In this document: piece after piece, positions 1 through 7,924 of the stretch
How the letters are laid out: each line of letters starts with the position of its first letter
Position numbering within the stretch: the first letter of the stretch is position 1
Assembly (NCBI GenBank): GCA_036504155.1
Contig: DASXVQ010000230.1
Coordinates: 62,001-126,000 of the forward strand
Reading direction: 5' to 3'
Source of the DNA: JACRCT01 sp036504155
GTDB taxonomy: Bacteria > Myxococcota > Myxococcia > Myxococcales > UBA5297
Length of the DNA stretch: 64,000 nucleotides
The notes under the pieces: generated by a model
What the model was told of the DNA's origin: nothing
The model's input: the letters and a program-made list of their open reading frames with translations, nothing else
The model's database searches: none
Program-made: the position numbers and the translations under genes

Positions 1-708
1 GTTCACCAGGCCGTCGCCGATGGTGAGGATGGTGTAGATGCGCGCCGCCTCGGCCACTTCCATGCCGCGCTGGGTGACGCCGATGAGCAGGCCGCCGACG
101 ATGTTGATGACGGTGATGATCATCGAGGCGATGACGTCGCCCTTGACGAACTTCATGGCGCCGTCCATGGCGCCGTAGAGGGAGGACTCGCGCTCCAGGT
201 CGCGGCGCTTCTTCTTGCCCTCGTCCATGTCGATGGCGCCCGAGCGCATGTCCGCGTCGATGGACATCTGCTTGCCGGGCATGGCGTCCAGGGTGAAGCG
301 GGCGGCGACCTCGGCCACGCGCTCCGAGCCCTTGGCGATGACGATGAACTGCACCAGGGTCAGGATGATGAAGAGGACCGCGCCGACGATGTAGTTGCCG
401 CGCACCACGAACTGGCCGAACGCCGCGATCACCTCGCCGGCGTTGGCCTGCAGGAGGATGAGGCGGGTGGAGCTGACCGAGAGCGCCAGGCGGAACAGGG
501 TGGTGATGAGCAGCAGCGTCGGGTAGACGGAGATGCGCAGGGCGTTGGGGATGTAGATGGCGACCAGCAGCAGGATGACGGAGATGGAGATGTTGGTGGT
601 GATCAGGATGTCCAGCAGGAACGTGGGCAGGGGGACGATGAGCATCCCCACGATGCCGACGATGATCGCCGCCAGGACGATGTCGCTGTACTTGGAAATC
701 TTGTCCAA
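1..708 (-). CDS. sctV: Type III secretion export gate protein SctV (FHIPEP family), 5' part only
   Basis: This is the N-terminal 236 codons of the inner-membrane export gate of a type III secretion system; the gene runs off the left edge. The FHIPEP signature is visible at about residues 130-152 (RVAEVAARFTLDAMPGKQM and then SIDAD), preceded by hydrophobic segments at about 10-30, 35-55, 62-82 and 103-126 and followed by another at about 190-215. The last visible residues, GDGLVN, match the family stretch before the large cytosolic domain. I chose the TTG at 708 because GGAGG lies 4 nt upstream; an in-frame GTG at 723 is the alternative. The TPR and rod/needle-like genes upstream on the same strand fit a non-flagellar T3SS rather than flagellar FlhA, but the sequence alone does not exclude an FlhA relative. 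Confidence 0.9.
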   Translation of the reverse strand, partial: MDKISKYSDIVLAAIIVGIVGMLIVPLPTFLLDILITTNISISVILLLVAIYIPNALRISVYPTLLLITTLFRLALSVSSTRLILLQANAGEVIAAFGQFVVRGNYIVGAVLFIILTLVQFIVIAKGSERVAEVAARFTLDAMPGKQMSIDADMRSGAIDMDEGKKKRRDLERESSLYGAMDGAMKFVKGDVIASMIITVINIVGGLLIGVTQRGMEVAEAARIYTILTIGDGLVN

Positions 709-830
709 GAGGCCTCCGGCCACCGACAAAACTGGAGCATTCTAGCGGATGTAGCAGGGCCGACAACTGCGCCCGCCCCGCGGCTCCAGGTCGGCTCGGC
801 AGCGCCCCGCTCTCGGGCCGGACGCGGGCT

Positions 831-1772
831 TCAGCGCAGCGTGCGCGAGAGGGTCCGCGCCAGCACCAAGAGCGCCCGCGCCCGCTCGCTGAAGGGGTCG
901 CGTCCGCTGGGGTCGGCGTCGATGGCCGCCTCCAGGTCCGCCAGCGCGGCCTGCGGCTGCCCGCGGCGCAGGCGGATCTCCGCCCGGCCGACCAGCGCCG
1001 CCATCTCGTCGGCCTGCAGCCCCAGCGCGGCGTCGAAGAGCGCCAGCGCCCGGGAGTCGTCCTCCTGGGCGAGGAAGATGGCCCCCAGCATGGTGTAGGC
1101 GAAGGCCTCGTCGGGCTCGCGGGCCACCAGGTTCTCGAAGACGACCTGGGCCTGCCGCAGCTGGCCGCGGGCGTAGAGCGTGTGCCCGAACAGCGCCATG
1201 TTGGTCAGCGAGTGGCTGGCCTCGTCGTGGTGCCGCGCCGCCATCTGCTGCAGCTTCAGGCGGTGGTACTCCAGCGCCTCGCGCGCGCTGCCGGCGGGGA
1301 TGGCCGCGGGGGTGGGGGTGCGCGGGACGACGCGGCGGTCGAAGCCGGGGGAGGGCTCGCCCGCCATCGCCTTGATCTTGATGGTCGGGTGTCGCGAGGG
1401 GTCGGCCAGCTCGTTGCGGATGTTCCGGCGCACCGCGGCGCGGCCGTTGGCGGGCCCGCCGGCCGAGGGCCGCTCTCCGGTGTTGCGGCGGCTGCGTCCG
1501 GCGGCCGGCGAGGGGACCGCGGCCGCCGGCAGCTCGGGGATGGGGTTGTCGGTGGAGGTGGGCAGCTCCGAGGGCTCGGTGACCGGGTTGTCGTCGGCGG
1601 TCCCGACCTTGGCAACGGTGGGCGTGCGGGCCTTCTTCTCGAAGAAGTAGACCTGCACCTTCGCTGGAGTCTTGCTGCCCCGCTGGCTGGCCATCGGCTT
1701 CTCGCGCTCGTCGGCCGCGGACCGTCCCTTGTGCGGGGTCGGGGTACGGCGCTTGCGGCGTTCCGAAACCAT
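831..1772 (-). CDS. TPR protein with disordered N-terminus, T3SS-associated
   Basis: This is a 313-residue protein with two parts. Residues 1 to about 150 are low-complexity, rich in Arg, Pro, Ser and Ala, and look disordered. Residues from about 160 to the end carry three or four tetratricopeptide repeats, for example around ALFGHTLYARGQLRQAQVVF and the following AYTMLGAIFLAQEDDSRALAL. The C-terminal part resembles the short TPR chaperones encoded just upstream (1821-2396 and 3384-3848), so it may be an enlarged SycD/LcrH-type chaperone or a pilotin/sorting factor. It lies 122 bp upstream of sctV on the same strand. No clear Shine-Dalgarno precedes the ATG, and an internal ATG (MASQRGSK, residue 27) is an alternative start. 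The exact role is unknown. Confidence 0.75.
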   Translation of the reverse strand: MVSERRKRRTPTPHKGRSAADEREKPMASQRGSKTPAKVQVYFFEKKARTPTVAKVGTADDNPVTEPSELPTSTDNPIPELPAAAVPSPAAGRSRRNTGERPSAGGPANGRAAVRRNIRNELADPSRHPTIKIKAMAGEPSPGFDRRVVPRTPTPAAIPAGSAREALEYHRLKLQQMAARHHDEASHSLTNMALFGHTLYARGQLRQAQVVFENLVAREPDEAFAYTMLGAIFLAQEDDSRALALFDAALGLQADEMAALVGRAEIRLRRGQPQAALADLEAAIDADPSGRDPFSERARALLVLARTLSRTLR

Positions 1773-1820
1773 TGTCGTGGGCCGCCGGCGAAAGGTGCGC
1801 GGAAGTGCGAGCTTTCCGAC

Positions 1821-2396
1821 TTACTTGCGCGCCGGCTTGCCCTTCTTGCCGGGCTTGGGCTCGTCGTCGAGGATGCCGTCGGTGAGCCCGCGCTGCTTGA
1901 GGGTCTCCAGGGCGGCCGCGGCCAGGGCGCGCGCGCGCAGCGACAGCGGGTCCTTGTTCTCGGGGTCCAGGTCGACGGCCGACTTGAAGTCCTCGGCGGC
2001 CTCGAGCAGCTGGCCCTTGCGCAGGCGGACCTCGCCGCGGTTCACCAGCGCCGCGATGTCCTTCTTGTTCAGCTTGATCGCCGCATCGAACTCGGCGGAG
2101 GCCTCGTCCAGCTTGTCCTGGGCCAGGTACACGGCGCCCAGCGCGGTGCGGTAGTAGCTCTCGGTCGGGTCGAGCGCGGCCAGGCCCTCGAAGATGACCT
2201 TGGCCTCGCGGTAGCGGCCCTGCTCGTACATGGCGAAGCCGGTGACCGCCATCTCCAGCATCTCGGGGCCGCTGATGCCGTCGAGCTCGGCCAACGTCAT
2301 CTCGCCCTTCGCCCACTTCTTGACCCGATCCTCGGTGTACAGGACCTGCTTCCAGTCCTGGGGCTTCGACTTGTCGCTCTTGGTCGACTCCGCCAT
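1821..2396 (-). CDS. SycD/LcrH-like TPR chaperone of the type III secretion locus
   Basis: This is a 191-residue soluble protein with three consecutive TPRs at about residues 50-150 (GFAMYEQGRYREAKVIFEGL, then TALGAVYLAQDKLDEASAEF, then NRGEVRLRKGQLLEAAEDFK) and a Lys/Pro-rich tail. The length and the pattern of N-terminal helix plus three TPRs are those of class II T3SS chaperones (SycD/LcrH/IpgC), which hold translocator proteins before export. The start is supported by AGGAGAGG just upstream of the ATG. It is the first gene after the strong terminator at 2518-2556, so it probably opens the transcription unit that continues through the 831-1772 gene into sctV. No translocator gene is visible in the window, so its client is unknown. 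Confidence 0.8.
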   Translation of the reverse strand: MAESTKSDKSKPQDWKQVLYTEDRVKKWAKGEMTLAELDGISGPEMLEMAVTGFAMYEQGRYREAKVIFEGLAALDPTESYYRTALGAVYLAQDKLDEASAEFDAAIKLNKKDIAALVNRGEVRLRKGQLLEAAEDFKSAVDLDPENKDPLSLRARALAAAALETLKQRGLTDGILDDEPKPGKKGKPARK

Positions 2397-2517
2397 CGTC
2401 CTCTCCTACGTCGGGTTCGGGTTGGCAAGAAGGACGGGGGCTCTTCGGCGCGGCACCCCCGAAACGTCGAGGACTCTACTACGCCCAGCGCGGCCTCGCC
2501 AACCCCGGGCGTTCGAC

Positions 2518-2556
2518 CCAAAACAAGGGCGCGGTCCCTTGCGAGGACCGCGCCCG
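2518..2556 (-). terminator. Intrinsic terminator within the T3SS gene block
   Basis: A perfect 11-bp stem (GGGCGCGGTCC at 2528-2538, GGACCGCGCCC at 2546-2556) has a 7-nt loop. Read on the minus strand it is followed by TTGTTTTGG, a T-rich run. It lies about 30 bp after the stop of the gene at 2585-3289 and before the start at 2396, dividing the minus-strand block into two transcription units. Confidence 0.75.
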
Positions 2557-2584
2557 AAGCCACTCGAAGCAGCAGGATGCCGAG

Positions 2585-3289
2585 CTAGCGGATGTTGCCG
2601 ATGACGTTCTTCTTGGTCTCGTGCTCCATCGAGATGATCTGGCTCATCATCTGGTAGAGCTCGCTGCGCTTCTGCATCTGCTGCTGGAGCTTGAGCATCT
2701 CGGTCTGGGAGAGCTCGCCGCCCTTGTTGATGAGGCCGTTGATCTGGCTGTCGAGGCTGGAGAGGCTGCCGCCGAACTTGCCGATGACCTGGTCCGCGTA
2801 GTCGGCGCCGGTCGTGGCGACCGGGGTGCTGGAGCCGCCGGCCTGCTTCGGGGTGGTGGCGCTCTGGGTCTTGACGGTGCCGCCGCCCTTGCCGTCGGTC
2901 TTGGTGGCGGCGCTCTTGGTGGTCAGCTCCTTCACGCGGTCGTTCAGCGTGGGCAGGGTGGTCTCGCCGTTGACGCTCTTGAGCGCGCGGCCGCCGCTGA
3001 ACAGGTTGGCGATCGCCTCGGGGCTGAAGCCGAGGTCGCGGATCTTGTCGCCCGCGGCGCCGAGGAGCTTCTCAGCCAGGACGTTGACCGGGTTGGGGAG
3101 GCGCATCCCCAGGACGTTGATCTCGGACTGGAAGATGCTCTTGCCGTCGGTCGAGGGCTTCAGGAAGGTGTCGCCAGCGACCTTGGCGAGGTTCTTGACG
3201 GTGTCGACGATGCCCTTCCCGGTGATGCTGCTGAGGCTTTCCGGGATCTTGAAGTTGAAGGACTTGGCGAGGGAGGAGATGAGAGACAT
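2585..3289 (-). CDS. Candidate type III secretion inner-rod/needle-like protein
   Basis: This 234-residue protein has no signal peptide. The N-terminus is polar with short amphipathic helices, residues about 120-165 are Thr/Ala/Gly-rich and probably flexible, and the last 60 residues are a predicted long helix containing LSQTEMLKLQQQMQKRSELY and ending IGNIR. That tail has the spacing seen in T3SS inner-rod and needle subunits, where an LxxLQ motif starts the terminal helix and the last residues are hydrophobic. Rod and needle proteins are usually 80-150 residues, so this one is long, and the link is inference from the tail and the position between two TPR chaperone genes. AAGGAAGAG precedes the ATG. 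Alternatives are a secreted effector or a translocon component. Confidence 0.6.
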   Translation of the reverse strand: MSLISSLAKSFNFKIPESLSSITGKGIVDTVKNLAKVAGDTFLKPSTDGKSIFQSEINVLGMRLPNPVNVLAEKLLGAAGDKIRDLGFSPEAIANLFSGGRALKSVNGETTLPTLNDRVKELTTKSAATKTDGKGGGTVKTQSATTPKQAGGSSTPVATTGADYADQVIGKFGGSLSSLDSQINGLINKGGELSQTEMLKLQQQMQKRSELYQMMSQIISMEHETKKNVIGNIR

Positions 3290-3383
3290 GGACTCTTCCT
3301 TTCAGAGGGTTGGTTTGTTCGCTGCCGCCCGAGGCTACATGAGAGTTATCGCAGGGGCGGGAATGAAGTTGCGTGCGAGGCCC

Positions 3384-3848
3384 TCATCCCTTGTTGCGCA
3401 ACGCGTCAAGTAGCGCTCTTGCCTTGGTTTTTTGCCGTTCGTCGCCCTTGCAGGCCAGCGCTCTCTTCAGGTCTTCGGCCGCCTTCTGCTTCTGCCCGCT
3501 GGCCAGGAGGACCTCGGCGCGGCCGATGTAGGCGGCCTGGTCGCTCGCGTCGAGCTTGAGGGCCACCTCATAGGCGGCCACGGCGCCGTCGACGTTCCCG
3601 GAGGCGTACTCGACCACCGCCAGGGCCTTGGCGAAGTACGGGTCCCTGGGGTTGATGGCGAACAGGCCCTGGAACAGGGTCCGGGCCTCGGCCACCTTGC
3701 CCTGGTGGAAGAAGGCGTAGGCCGTCCGGGCCACCGCGTAGAGCTCCTCGTCGGTGTAGCCCCGGACTTCCTTGAGCGTGGCCTTTCCCTCGGCCCATCT
3801 CTGGACCGCGGCGGTGAGCTTGTCGGCTTCGGGGACGGCAGCGGGCAT
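3384..3848 (-). CDS. SycD/LcrH-like TPR chaperone, second copy
   Basis: This 154-residue protein has almost the same plan as the chaperone at 1821-2396: a helix around AVQRWAEGKATLKEVRGYTD, then three TPRs (AYAFFHQGKVAEARTLFQGL, ALAVVEYASGNVDGAVAAYE, GRAEVLLASGQKQKAAEDLK). The shared motif W-A-[EK]-G-x-[AM]-T-L before the repeats suggests that the two genes are duplicates. The size is typical for class II T3SS chaperones. It lies 94 bp upstream of the rod/needle-like gene and 54 bp downstream of the 3903-4394 gene, all on the minus strand. The C-terminus lacks the Lys-rich tail of the other copy. Confidence 0.78.
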   Translation of the reverse strand: MPAAVPEADKLTAAVQRWAEGKATLKEVRGYTDEELYAVARTAYAFFHQGKVAEARTLFQGLFAINPRDPYFAKALAVVEYASGNVDGAVAAYEVALKLDASDQAAYIGRAEVLLASGQKQKAAEDLKRALACKGDERQKTKARALLDALRNKG

Positions 3849-3902
3849 GGTGTCTTCTATGAGCTCTCGACGAGTCGACCACCGACTCGAGGCGGAGCCT
3901 CG

Positions 3903-4394
3903 CTAGTAGCTCCCGTTGGCCTTGTACTCCTGCTTCATCCGCTCGATGACCTCGTCGGTGTCGGCCTGCACCTTGCCGAGCAGCGAGAGCATCTGCGCCT
4001 CGCGGTGGATGACGGCGCGCATGCGCTCGAGCTTGTCGGGGGCGGCGTTGACCCGGGCCAGGGCCGAGTCCAGGGCCTTGCGCGAGCCATCGCCCCCGCG
4101 CTCGACGACGGTGCGGGTGAAGGCGCGGTCCGGGAACGGGGTCAGCTCCGCGGTGCCCTGGCCGAAGGGAGACGGCGGAGGCGGCAGCCGCAGCTCGTCG
4201 GAGGAGTGGCCGGGCCCCATGAACTCCAGGAGCGCGGCGGAGGCCAGCGGCGGGCGCTTGGGGTCGCCCAGCTTCTTGGCCTTCTTCTTCCGGTCGAACT
4301 GGGCGGGATCGACGAGCTTCTCGCGCACCGAGCGCGGTCCGCCCCAAGGCCAGAGGGGAATCCGGGGAGGTTGGTTGTCGCCGACTTTCGCCAT
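3903..4394 (-). CDS. Unknown protein at the head of the T3SS block
   Basis: This is a 163-residue soluble protein that I do not recognise. The N-terminal half is rich in Pro, Lys and Arg (a KKKAKK cluster, then a Pro-rich stretch). The C-terminal 65 residues form a predicted coiled helix (ALDSALARVNAAPDKLERMR, ending IERMKQEYKANGSY). The start at 4394 (MAKVGDNQPP) is preferred over a further upstream ATG at 4445 because the extra 17 residues overlap the divergent neighbour's start region; neither has a clear Shine-Dalgarno. It is the most upstream minus-strand gene of the block, so its promoter would lie in or near 4395-4480. A helical C-terminus and small size would suit a T3SS rod, needle or regulator, but nothing diagnostic is present. 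Confidence 0.55.
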   Translation of the reverse strand: MAKVGDNQPPRIPLWPWGGPRSVREKLVDPAQFDRKKKAKKLGDPKRPPLASAALLEFMGPGHSSDELRLPPPPSPFGQGTAELTPFPDRAFTRTVVERGGDGSRKALDSALARVNAAPDKLERMRAVIHREAQMLSLLGKVQADTDEVIERMKQEYKANGSY

Positions 4395-4478
4395 GGGGGG
4401 ACAGAGTCTCGCAAAGCGCGCGGAGAGGTCAAGGCGAGCTACCATGGGGCTCGTCGTCGGGCCGCCCCTGGAGCCGCC

Positions 4479-6410
4479 ATGCCCCGCCTGCTCGTCCTCG
4501 CCTGCCTGGCCCTACTGGTGGCCCCGTCCTGCTTCGCGCCGACGTGGGAGGCGCGCCTGGCGGTGGACGGCGGGGCGGGCCGGAAGCCGGATGCCGGCGC
4601 CGGCCAGTGCGATCCTCCCTGTCCCACGGGCCTCACCTGCGACAACGGGATTTGCCTGCCGTGCCAGCGCGACTGCGCGGGCCGCGCCTGCGGCGACGAC
4701 GGCTGCGGCGGCACCTGCGGCTCCTGCGACGACGGGATGTTCTGCAGCCCCGCCGGCCAGTGCGGCGGGTGCCCGGCCTCGCTGCGCTGCGGCGGCAGCT
4801 GCTGCGGGATGGACCAGAGCTGCATCGACGGCGCCTGCGAGACCTGCGGCTGCGGCCAGCGCGAGTGCGGCACGGACGCCTGCGGGCTGTGGTGCGGCAA
4901 CTGCGCCACTCCCAAGGTCTGCTCCACGGAGGGGCGCTGCGTCGGAGTGACCTGCAGCTGCGACGGCAAGGAGTGCGGGGACGACGGCTGCGGCAAGTCC
5001 TGCGGAGAGTGCCTGGGAAACTCCTCCTGCCAAGGCGGCCAGTGCGTCTGCCAGCGTTTCTGCGACTGGGTCCAGTGCGGCGACGACGGCTGCGGCGGCT
5101 CCTGCGGCGAGTGCGGGCCCGGCAGCGTCTGCCAGTGGGGCACCTGCGTCTCCCAGACCTGCGAGCCGCCCTGCAGCGAGTTCCAGTGGTGCGACACGAG
5201 CGCGGGCTTTCCGTACTGCGTGGAGATCTGCAACCCGCCGATGGGCTGCCAGCCCGGCGAGATCTGCGACGTGATGAGCGGCAAGTGCCAGCCGGCGACC
5301 TGCAACGGCACCTACTGCGCGGCCGGCCAGGGCTGCTACGACCCGTGGACCCTGGGCCCCGGCAACGTCTGCACCTGCCTGCCGGGCCACTACGACGACG
5401 CCGGCAACTGGATCGAGGACACCTGCGCCGTGTACGGGCAGGCCTGCCAGTGGGACTGGAGCTCGCCTGCGGCCTCGGTCTGCGGCGCGCCTCGCGAGTT
5501 CGAGACCTGCCAGGTCGCGCTGGGCTGCCAGCCGGGCCTGGACTGCGTCGACTTCGGCGGCGGCTCGGCGATGTTCCTGCAGCCGTGCACCAAGACCGCC
5601 GAGTGCTCCAACCCGATGACCAACTGCCTGCCGGCCGCCCAGCGGCACTGCTGGTACGCCATCTGCGCCGAACCGGAGAAGAGGCCCGGCGACCGCCTGA
5701 ACTACTTTAAGGCCTGCCCCTCCGCGTCCGTCTCCGACGGCATCTGCTTGCCGTATGCGTCCCAGGATTCGTACGGCAACCCCCTCGACCTCGGCGTCTG
5801 CGTCCAGACCGGCTCCGCCCCGCTCCTGGGCAAGTGCAGCGTCAACGCCGATCGCACGCGGATGGGCGAGCTGTGCCCTCAGGGCCAGTGGTGCGAGCCC
5901 GCCGCGCCGGATCCGTCCCGACCGGGCGAGATGCTCGGCGTCTGCCGCGCCGCCTGCAACTCGGCGCCCTCGCCCGTGCCCGTCGCCGGGTGCTCCTCCC
6001 CCACCGAGATCTGCGCGGACATGAGCTCGGCCGGCCAGGGAACGATGAACGAGGCTCGCCTGGGCGCCTGCCATGCCTCGTGCGATCTCCTGGGCACCGG
6101 AGCCTGCCCCTCGGACGCGCTCGGCAACCCCGAAGGCTGCATGCCCAACTTCAACCTGGACGGCACCGCGTTCTGCTACGCCCAGGTCCCCGGCGCGGCG
6201 GGCAAGGGTCAGCTCTGCGTCTGGGACACCGCGGCCGACCCGCGCAACCCCTGCGCGGACCGGCTCTACTGCAACGACCAGGGAGGCGGCGGCAGCTGCA
6301 GCGGCTTCTGCGACACCGCCGTCTGCGCCGACCCCTACCGCGCCTGCCCGGCGTGCGCTCCGTTCTCGATGTGCTACCCGCTGGGCGGCAACCTGGGCGT
6401 GTGCCTGTAG
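4479..6410 (+). CDS. Cys-rich secreted protein or lipoprotein
   Basis: This 643-residue protein has a signal sequence (MPRLLVLACLALLVAPSCF) with Cys18 in a lipobox-like context. The mature part is dominated by Cys-rich modules: residues about 45-240 contain repeats of CGDDGCGGTCG / CGDDGCGKSCGEC spaced by about 40 residues, and the rest has longer-spaced Cys pairs. Such repeats are common in large secreted Myxococcota proteins and suggest many disulphides outside the cytoplasm. I chose the ATG at 4479 because it directly precedes the signal peptide; the frame is open much further upstream but overlaps the minus-strand genes. It is divergent from the T3SS block. Function is unknown; adhesion or surface structure is a guess. 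Confidence 0.8.
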   Translation: MPRLLVLACLALLVAPSCFAPTWEARLAVDGGAGRKPDAGAGQCDPPCPTGLTCDNGICLPCQRDCAGRACGDDGCGGTCGSCDDGMFCSPAGQCGGCPASLRCGGSCCGMDQSCIDGACETCGCGQRECGTDACGLWCGNCATPKVCSTEGRCVGVTCSCDGKECGDDGCGKSCGECLGNSSCQGGQCVCQRFCDWVQCGDDGCGGSCGECGPGSVCQWGTCVSQTCEPPCSEFQWCDTSAGFPYCVEICNPPMGCQPGEICDVMSGKCQPATCNGTYCAAGQGCYDPWTLGPGNVCTCLPGHYDDAGNWIEDTCAVYGQACQWDWSSPAASVCGAPREFETCQVALGCQPGLDCVDFGGGSAMFLQPCTKTAECSNPMTNCLPAAQRHCWYAICAEPEKRPGDRLNYFKACPSASVSDGICLPYASQDSYGNPLDLGVCVQTGSAPLLGKCSVNADRTRMGELCPQGQWCEPAAPDPSRPGEMLGVCRAACNSAPSPVPVAGCSSPTEICADMSSAGQGTMNEARLGACHASCDLLGTGACPSDALGNPEGCMPNFNLDGTAFCYAQVPGAAGKGQLCVWDTAADPRNPCADRLYCNDQGGGGSCSGFCDTAVCADPYRACPACAPFSMCYPLGGNLGVCL

Positions 6411-6550
6411 CCGCCGGCGAGGGCCGCCCGGTCGGCCGCTGACCCGGCGGCGAGAGGGGCCTTCGAGGATGACCCGGGCCCTCCTCGGGCGTTGCCCGTG
6501 AAAGGATTCGTGTGTCTTTCCGGTGGCTTGCGGGGCGACCCACCCGGTGT

Positions 6551-6579
6551 TTGACTTGAAAACAATCCGGCAATAGCCT
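6551..6579 (+). promoter_or_regulatory. Weak candidate sigma-70-type promoter for metK
   Basis: TTGACT (6551-6556) is a good -35 match. Seventeen bases on, TAGCCT (6574-6579) matches the -10 consensus at only three of six positions. It lies in an AT-richer patch of the 222-bp gap before metK. I looked for a SAM riboswitch fold here and saw none that I could defend. Confidence 0.3.
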
Positions 6580-6632
6580 CCGCCACCCAATTTCACCCAA
6601 TCAACGCAGGTCTTGAGCGAGGCGCCAAGCGC

Positions 6633-7820
6633 ATGAAGAAGAACTTCCTGTTCACCTCTGAGTCCGTGACCGAAGGTCACCCCGACAAGATCTGCGACCA
6701 GATCTCCGACGGCATCCTCGACGCGATGATCGCCAAGGATCCGACCTCCCGCGTCGCCATCGAGACCATGGTCAAGACGGGCTTCGCCATCGTCGCCGGC
6801 GAGGTCACCACCGGGGCCTGGGTGAACATCCCCGAGATCATCCGCAAGACCATCTGCAACATCGGCTACACCGACTCGTCGATGGGCTACGACGGCAACA
6901 CCTGCGGGGTCATGGTCGCCATCGAAGGCCAGTCGGGCGACATCGCCCGCGGCGTCGACGCCGGCGTGAAGAAGGAGCAGGGCGCAGGCGACCAGGGAAT
7001 GATGTTCGGCTACGCGTGCAACGAGACCGAGACGCTGATGCCGGCGCCGATCCACTACGCGCACGCCCTCACCCGCCGCCTCAGCGACATGCGCAAGAAG
7101 GGCAAGCTCCCGTTCCTGCGCCCCGACGGCAAGAGCCAGGTCTCGGTCGAGTACGTGGACGGCAAGGTCGCCCGCATCGACACCGTGGTGGTCTCCAGCC
7201 AGCACTCGGACGACGTGTCGAACAAGAAGCTGCACGACGGGATCATGGAGAACGTGATCATCCCCGCGCTGCCCAAGAAGCTGCTCGACAAGAAGACCCA
7301 GTACTTCATCAACCCCACCGGCCGCTTCGTCATCGGCGGCCCCATGGGCGACTCCGGCGTCACCGGCCGCAAGATCATCGTCGACACCTACGGCGGCATG
7401 GGCCGTCACGGCGGCGGCGCCTTCTCCGGCAAGGACCCCTCGAAGGTCGACCGCTCGGCCGCCTACATGGGCCGCTACATCGCCAAGAACGTCGTGGCCG
7501 CCGGCCTGGCCGACCGCTGCGAGGTTCAGGTCGCCTACGCCATCGGCGTGGCCGAGCCGGTCAGCGTGCTGGTCGACACCTTCGGCACCGGCAAGGTCGC
7601 CGAGGAGAAGATCGAGCTGGCGGTGCGCAAGGTCTTCGGCCTCAAGCCCCGGCAGATCATCGACACCCTCGACCTGCTGCGGCCCATCTACCAGCGGACC
7701 GCCTCCTACGGGCACTTCGGGCGCACCGAGAAGGAGTTCACCTGGGAGCGCACGGACAAGAAGGAGGCGCTGCGTGCGGCCGCCGGGGGAAAAGCCGGTC
7801 TCCGCGTGGTCAACGAGTAA
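6633..7820 (+). CDS. metK: S-adenosylmethionine synthetase
   Basis: This cytosolic enzyme makes S-adenosylmethionine from methionine and ATP, giving triphosphate that is cleaved to pyrophosphate and phosphate. The 395-residue length is typical. Family signatures are present: GHPDK at residues 15-19 (ATP site), GAGDQG at about 114-119 (loop over the active site), and a Gly-rich phosphate region with GGPMGDSGVTGRKIIVDTYG at about 240-259. GAGG lies 10 nt before the ATG. It is monocistronic here, since a strong terminator follows at 7878-7904. With ahcY and the ArsR-methyltransferase gene 3-5 kb away, the window holds two enzymes of the SAM/SAH cycle and a probable regulator. Confidence 0.97.
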   Translation: MKKNFLFTSESVTEGHPDKICDQISDGILDAMIAKDPTSRVAIETMVKTGFAIVAGEVTTGAWVNIPEIIRKTICNIGYTDSSMGYDGNTCGVMVAIEGQSGDIARGVDAGVKKEQGAGDQGMMFGYACNETETLMPAPIHYAHALTRRLSDMRKKGKLPFLRPDGKSQVSVEYVDGKVARIDTVVVSSQHSDDVSNKKLHDGIMENVIIPALPKKLLDKKTQYFINPTGRFVIGGPMGDSGVTGRKIIVDTYGGMGRHGGGAFSGKDPSKVDRSAAYMGRYIAKNVVAAGLADRCEVQVAYAIGVAEPVSVLVDTFGTGKVAEEKIELAVRKVFGLKPRQIIDTLDLLRPIYQRTASYGHFGRTEKEFTWERTDKKEALRAAAGGKAGLRVVNE

Positions 7821-7877
7821 GACCGCGCGGGAAGCGGGCCTCGAGGCCTAAGGCCTGAGGCTCTTGGAAACTTCGCG

Positions 7878-7904
7878 AAGCCCGGCTCTTCCGAGCCGGG
7901 CTTT
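7878..7904 (+). terminator. Terminator after metK
   Basis: An 11-bp perfect stem (7878-7888 with 7893-7903) encloses a TTCC loop, and TTTC follows. It lies 57 bp after the metK stop and 20 bp before the next start, separating metK from the epimerase gene. Confidence 0.7.
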
Positions 7905-7924
7905 CGCATTGGAGGAAGGCAACG

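Noticed and set aside
6411..6632. A SAM or SAH riboswitch upstream of metK
   Set aside because: Only a small CGGGC/GCCCG hairpin is visible; none of the SAM-I, SAM-II or SAH conserved cores could be placed.
4512..7715. An open minus-strand frame of 1067 codons opposite metK and the Cys-rich protein
   Set aside because: metK is certain on the plus strand and the antisense product has no recognisable feature.
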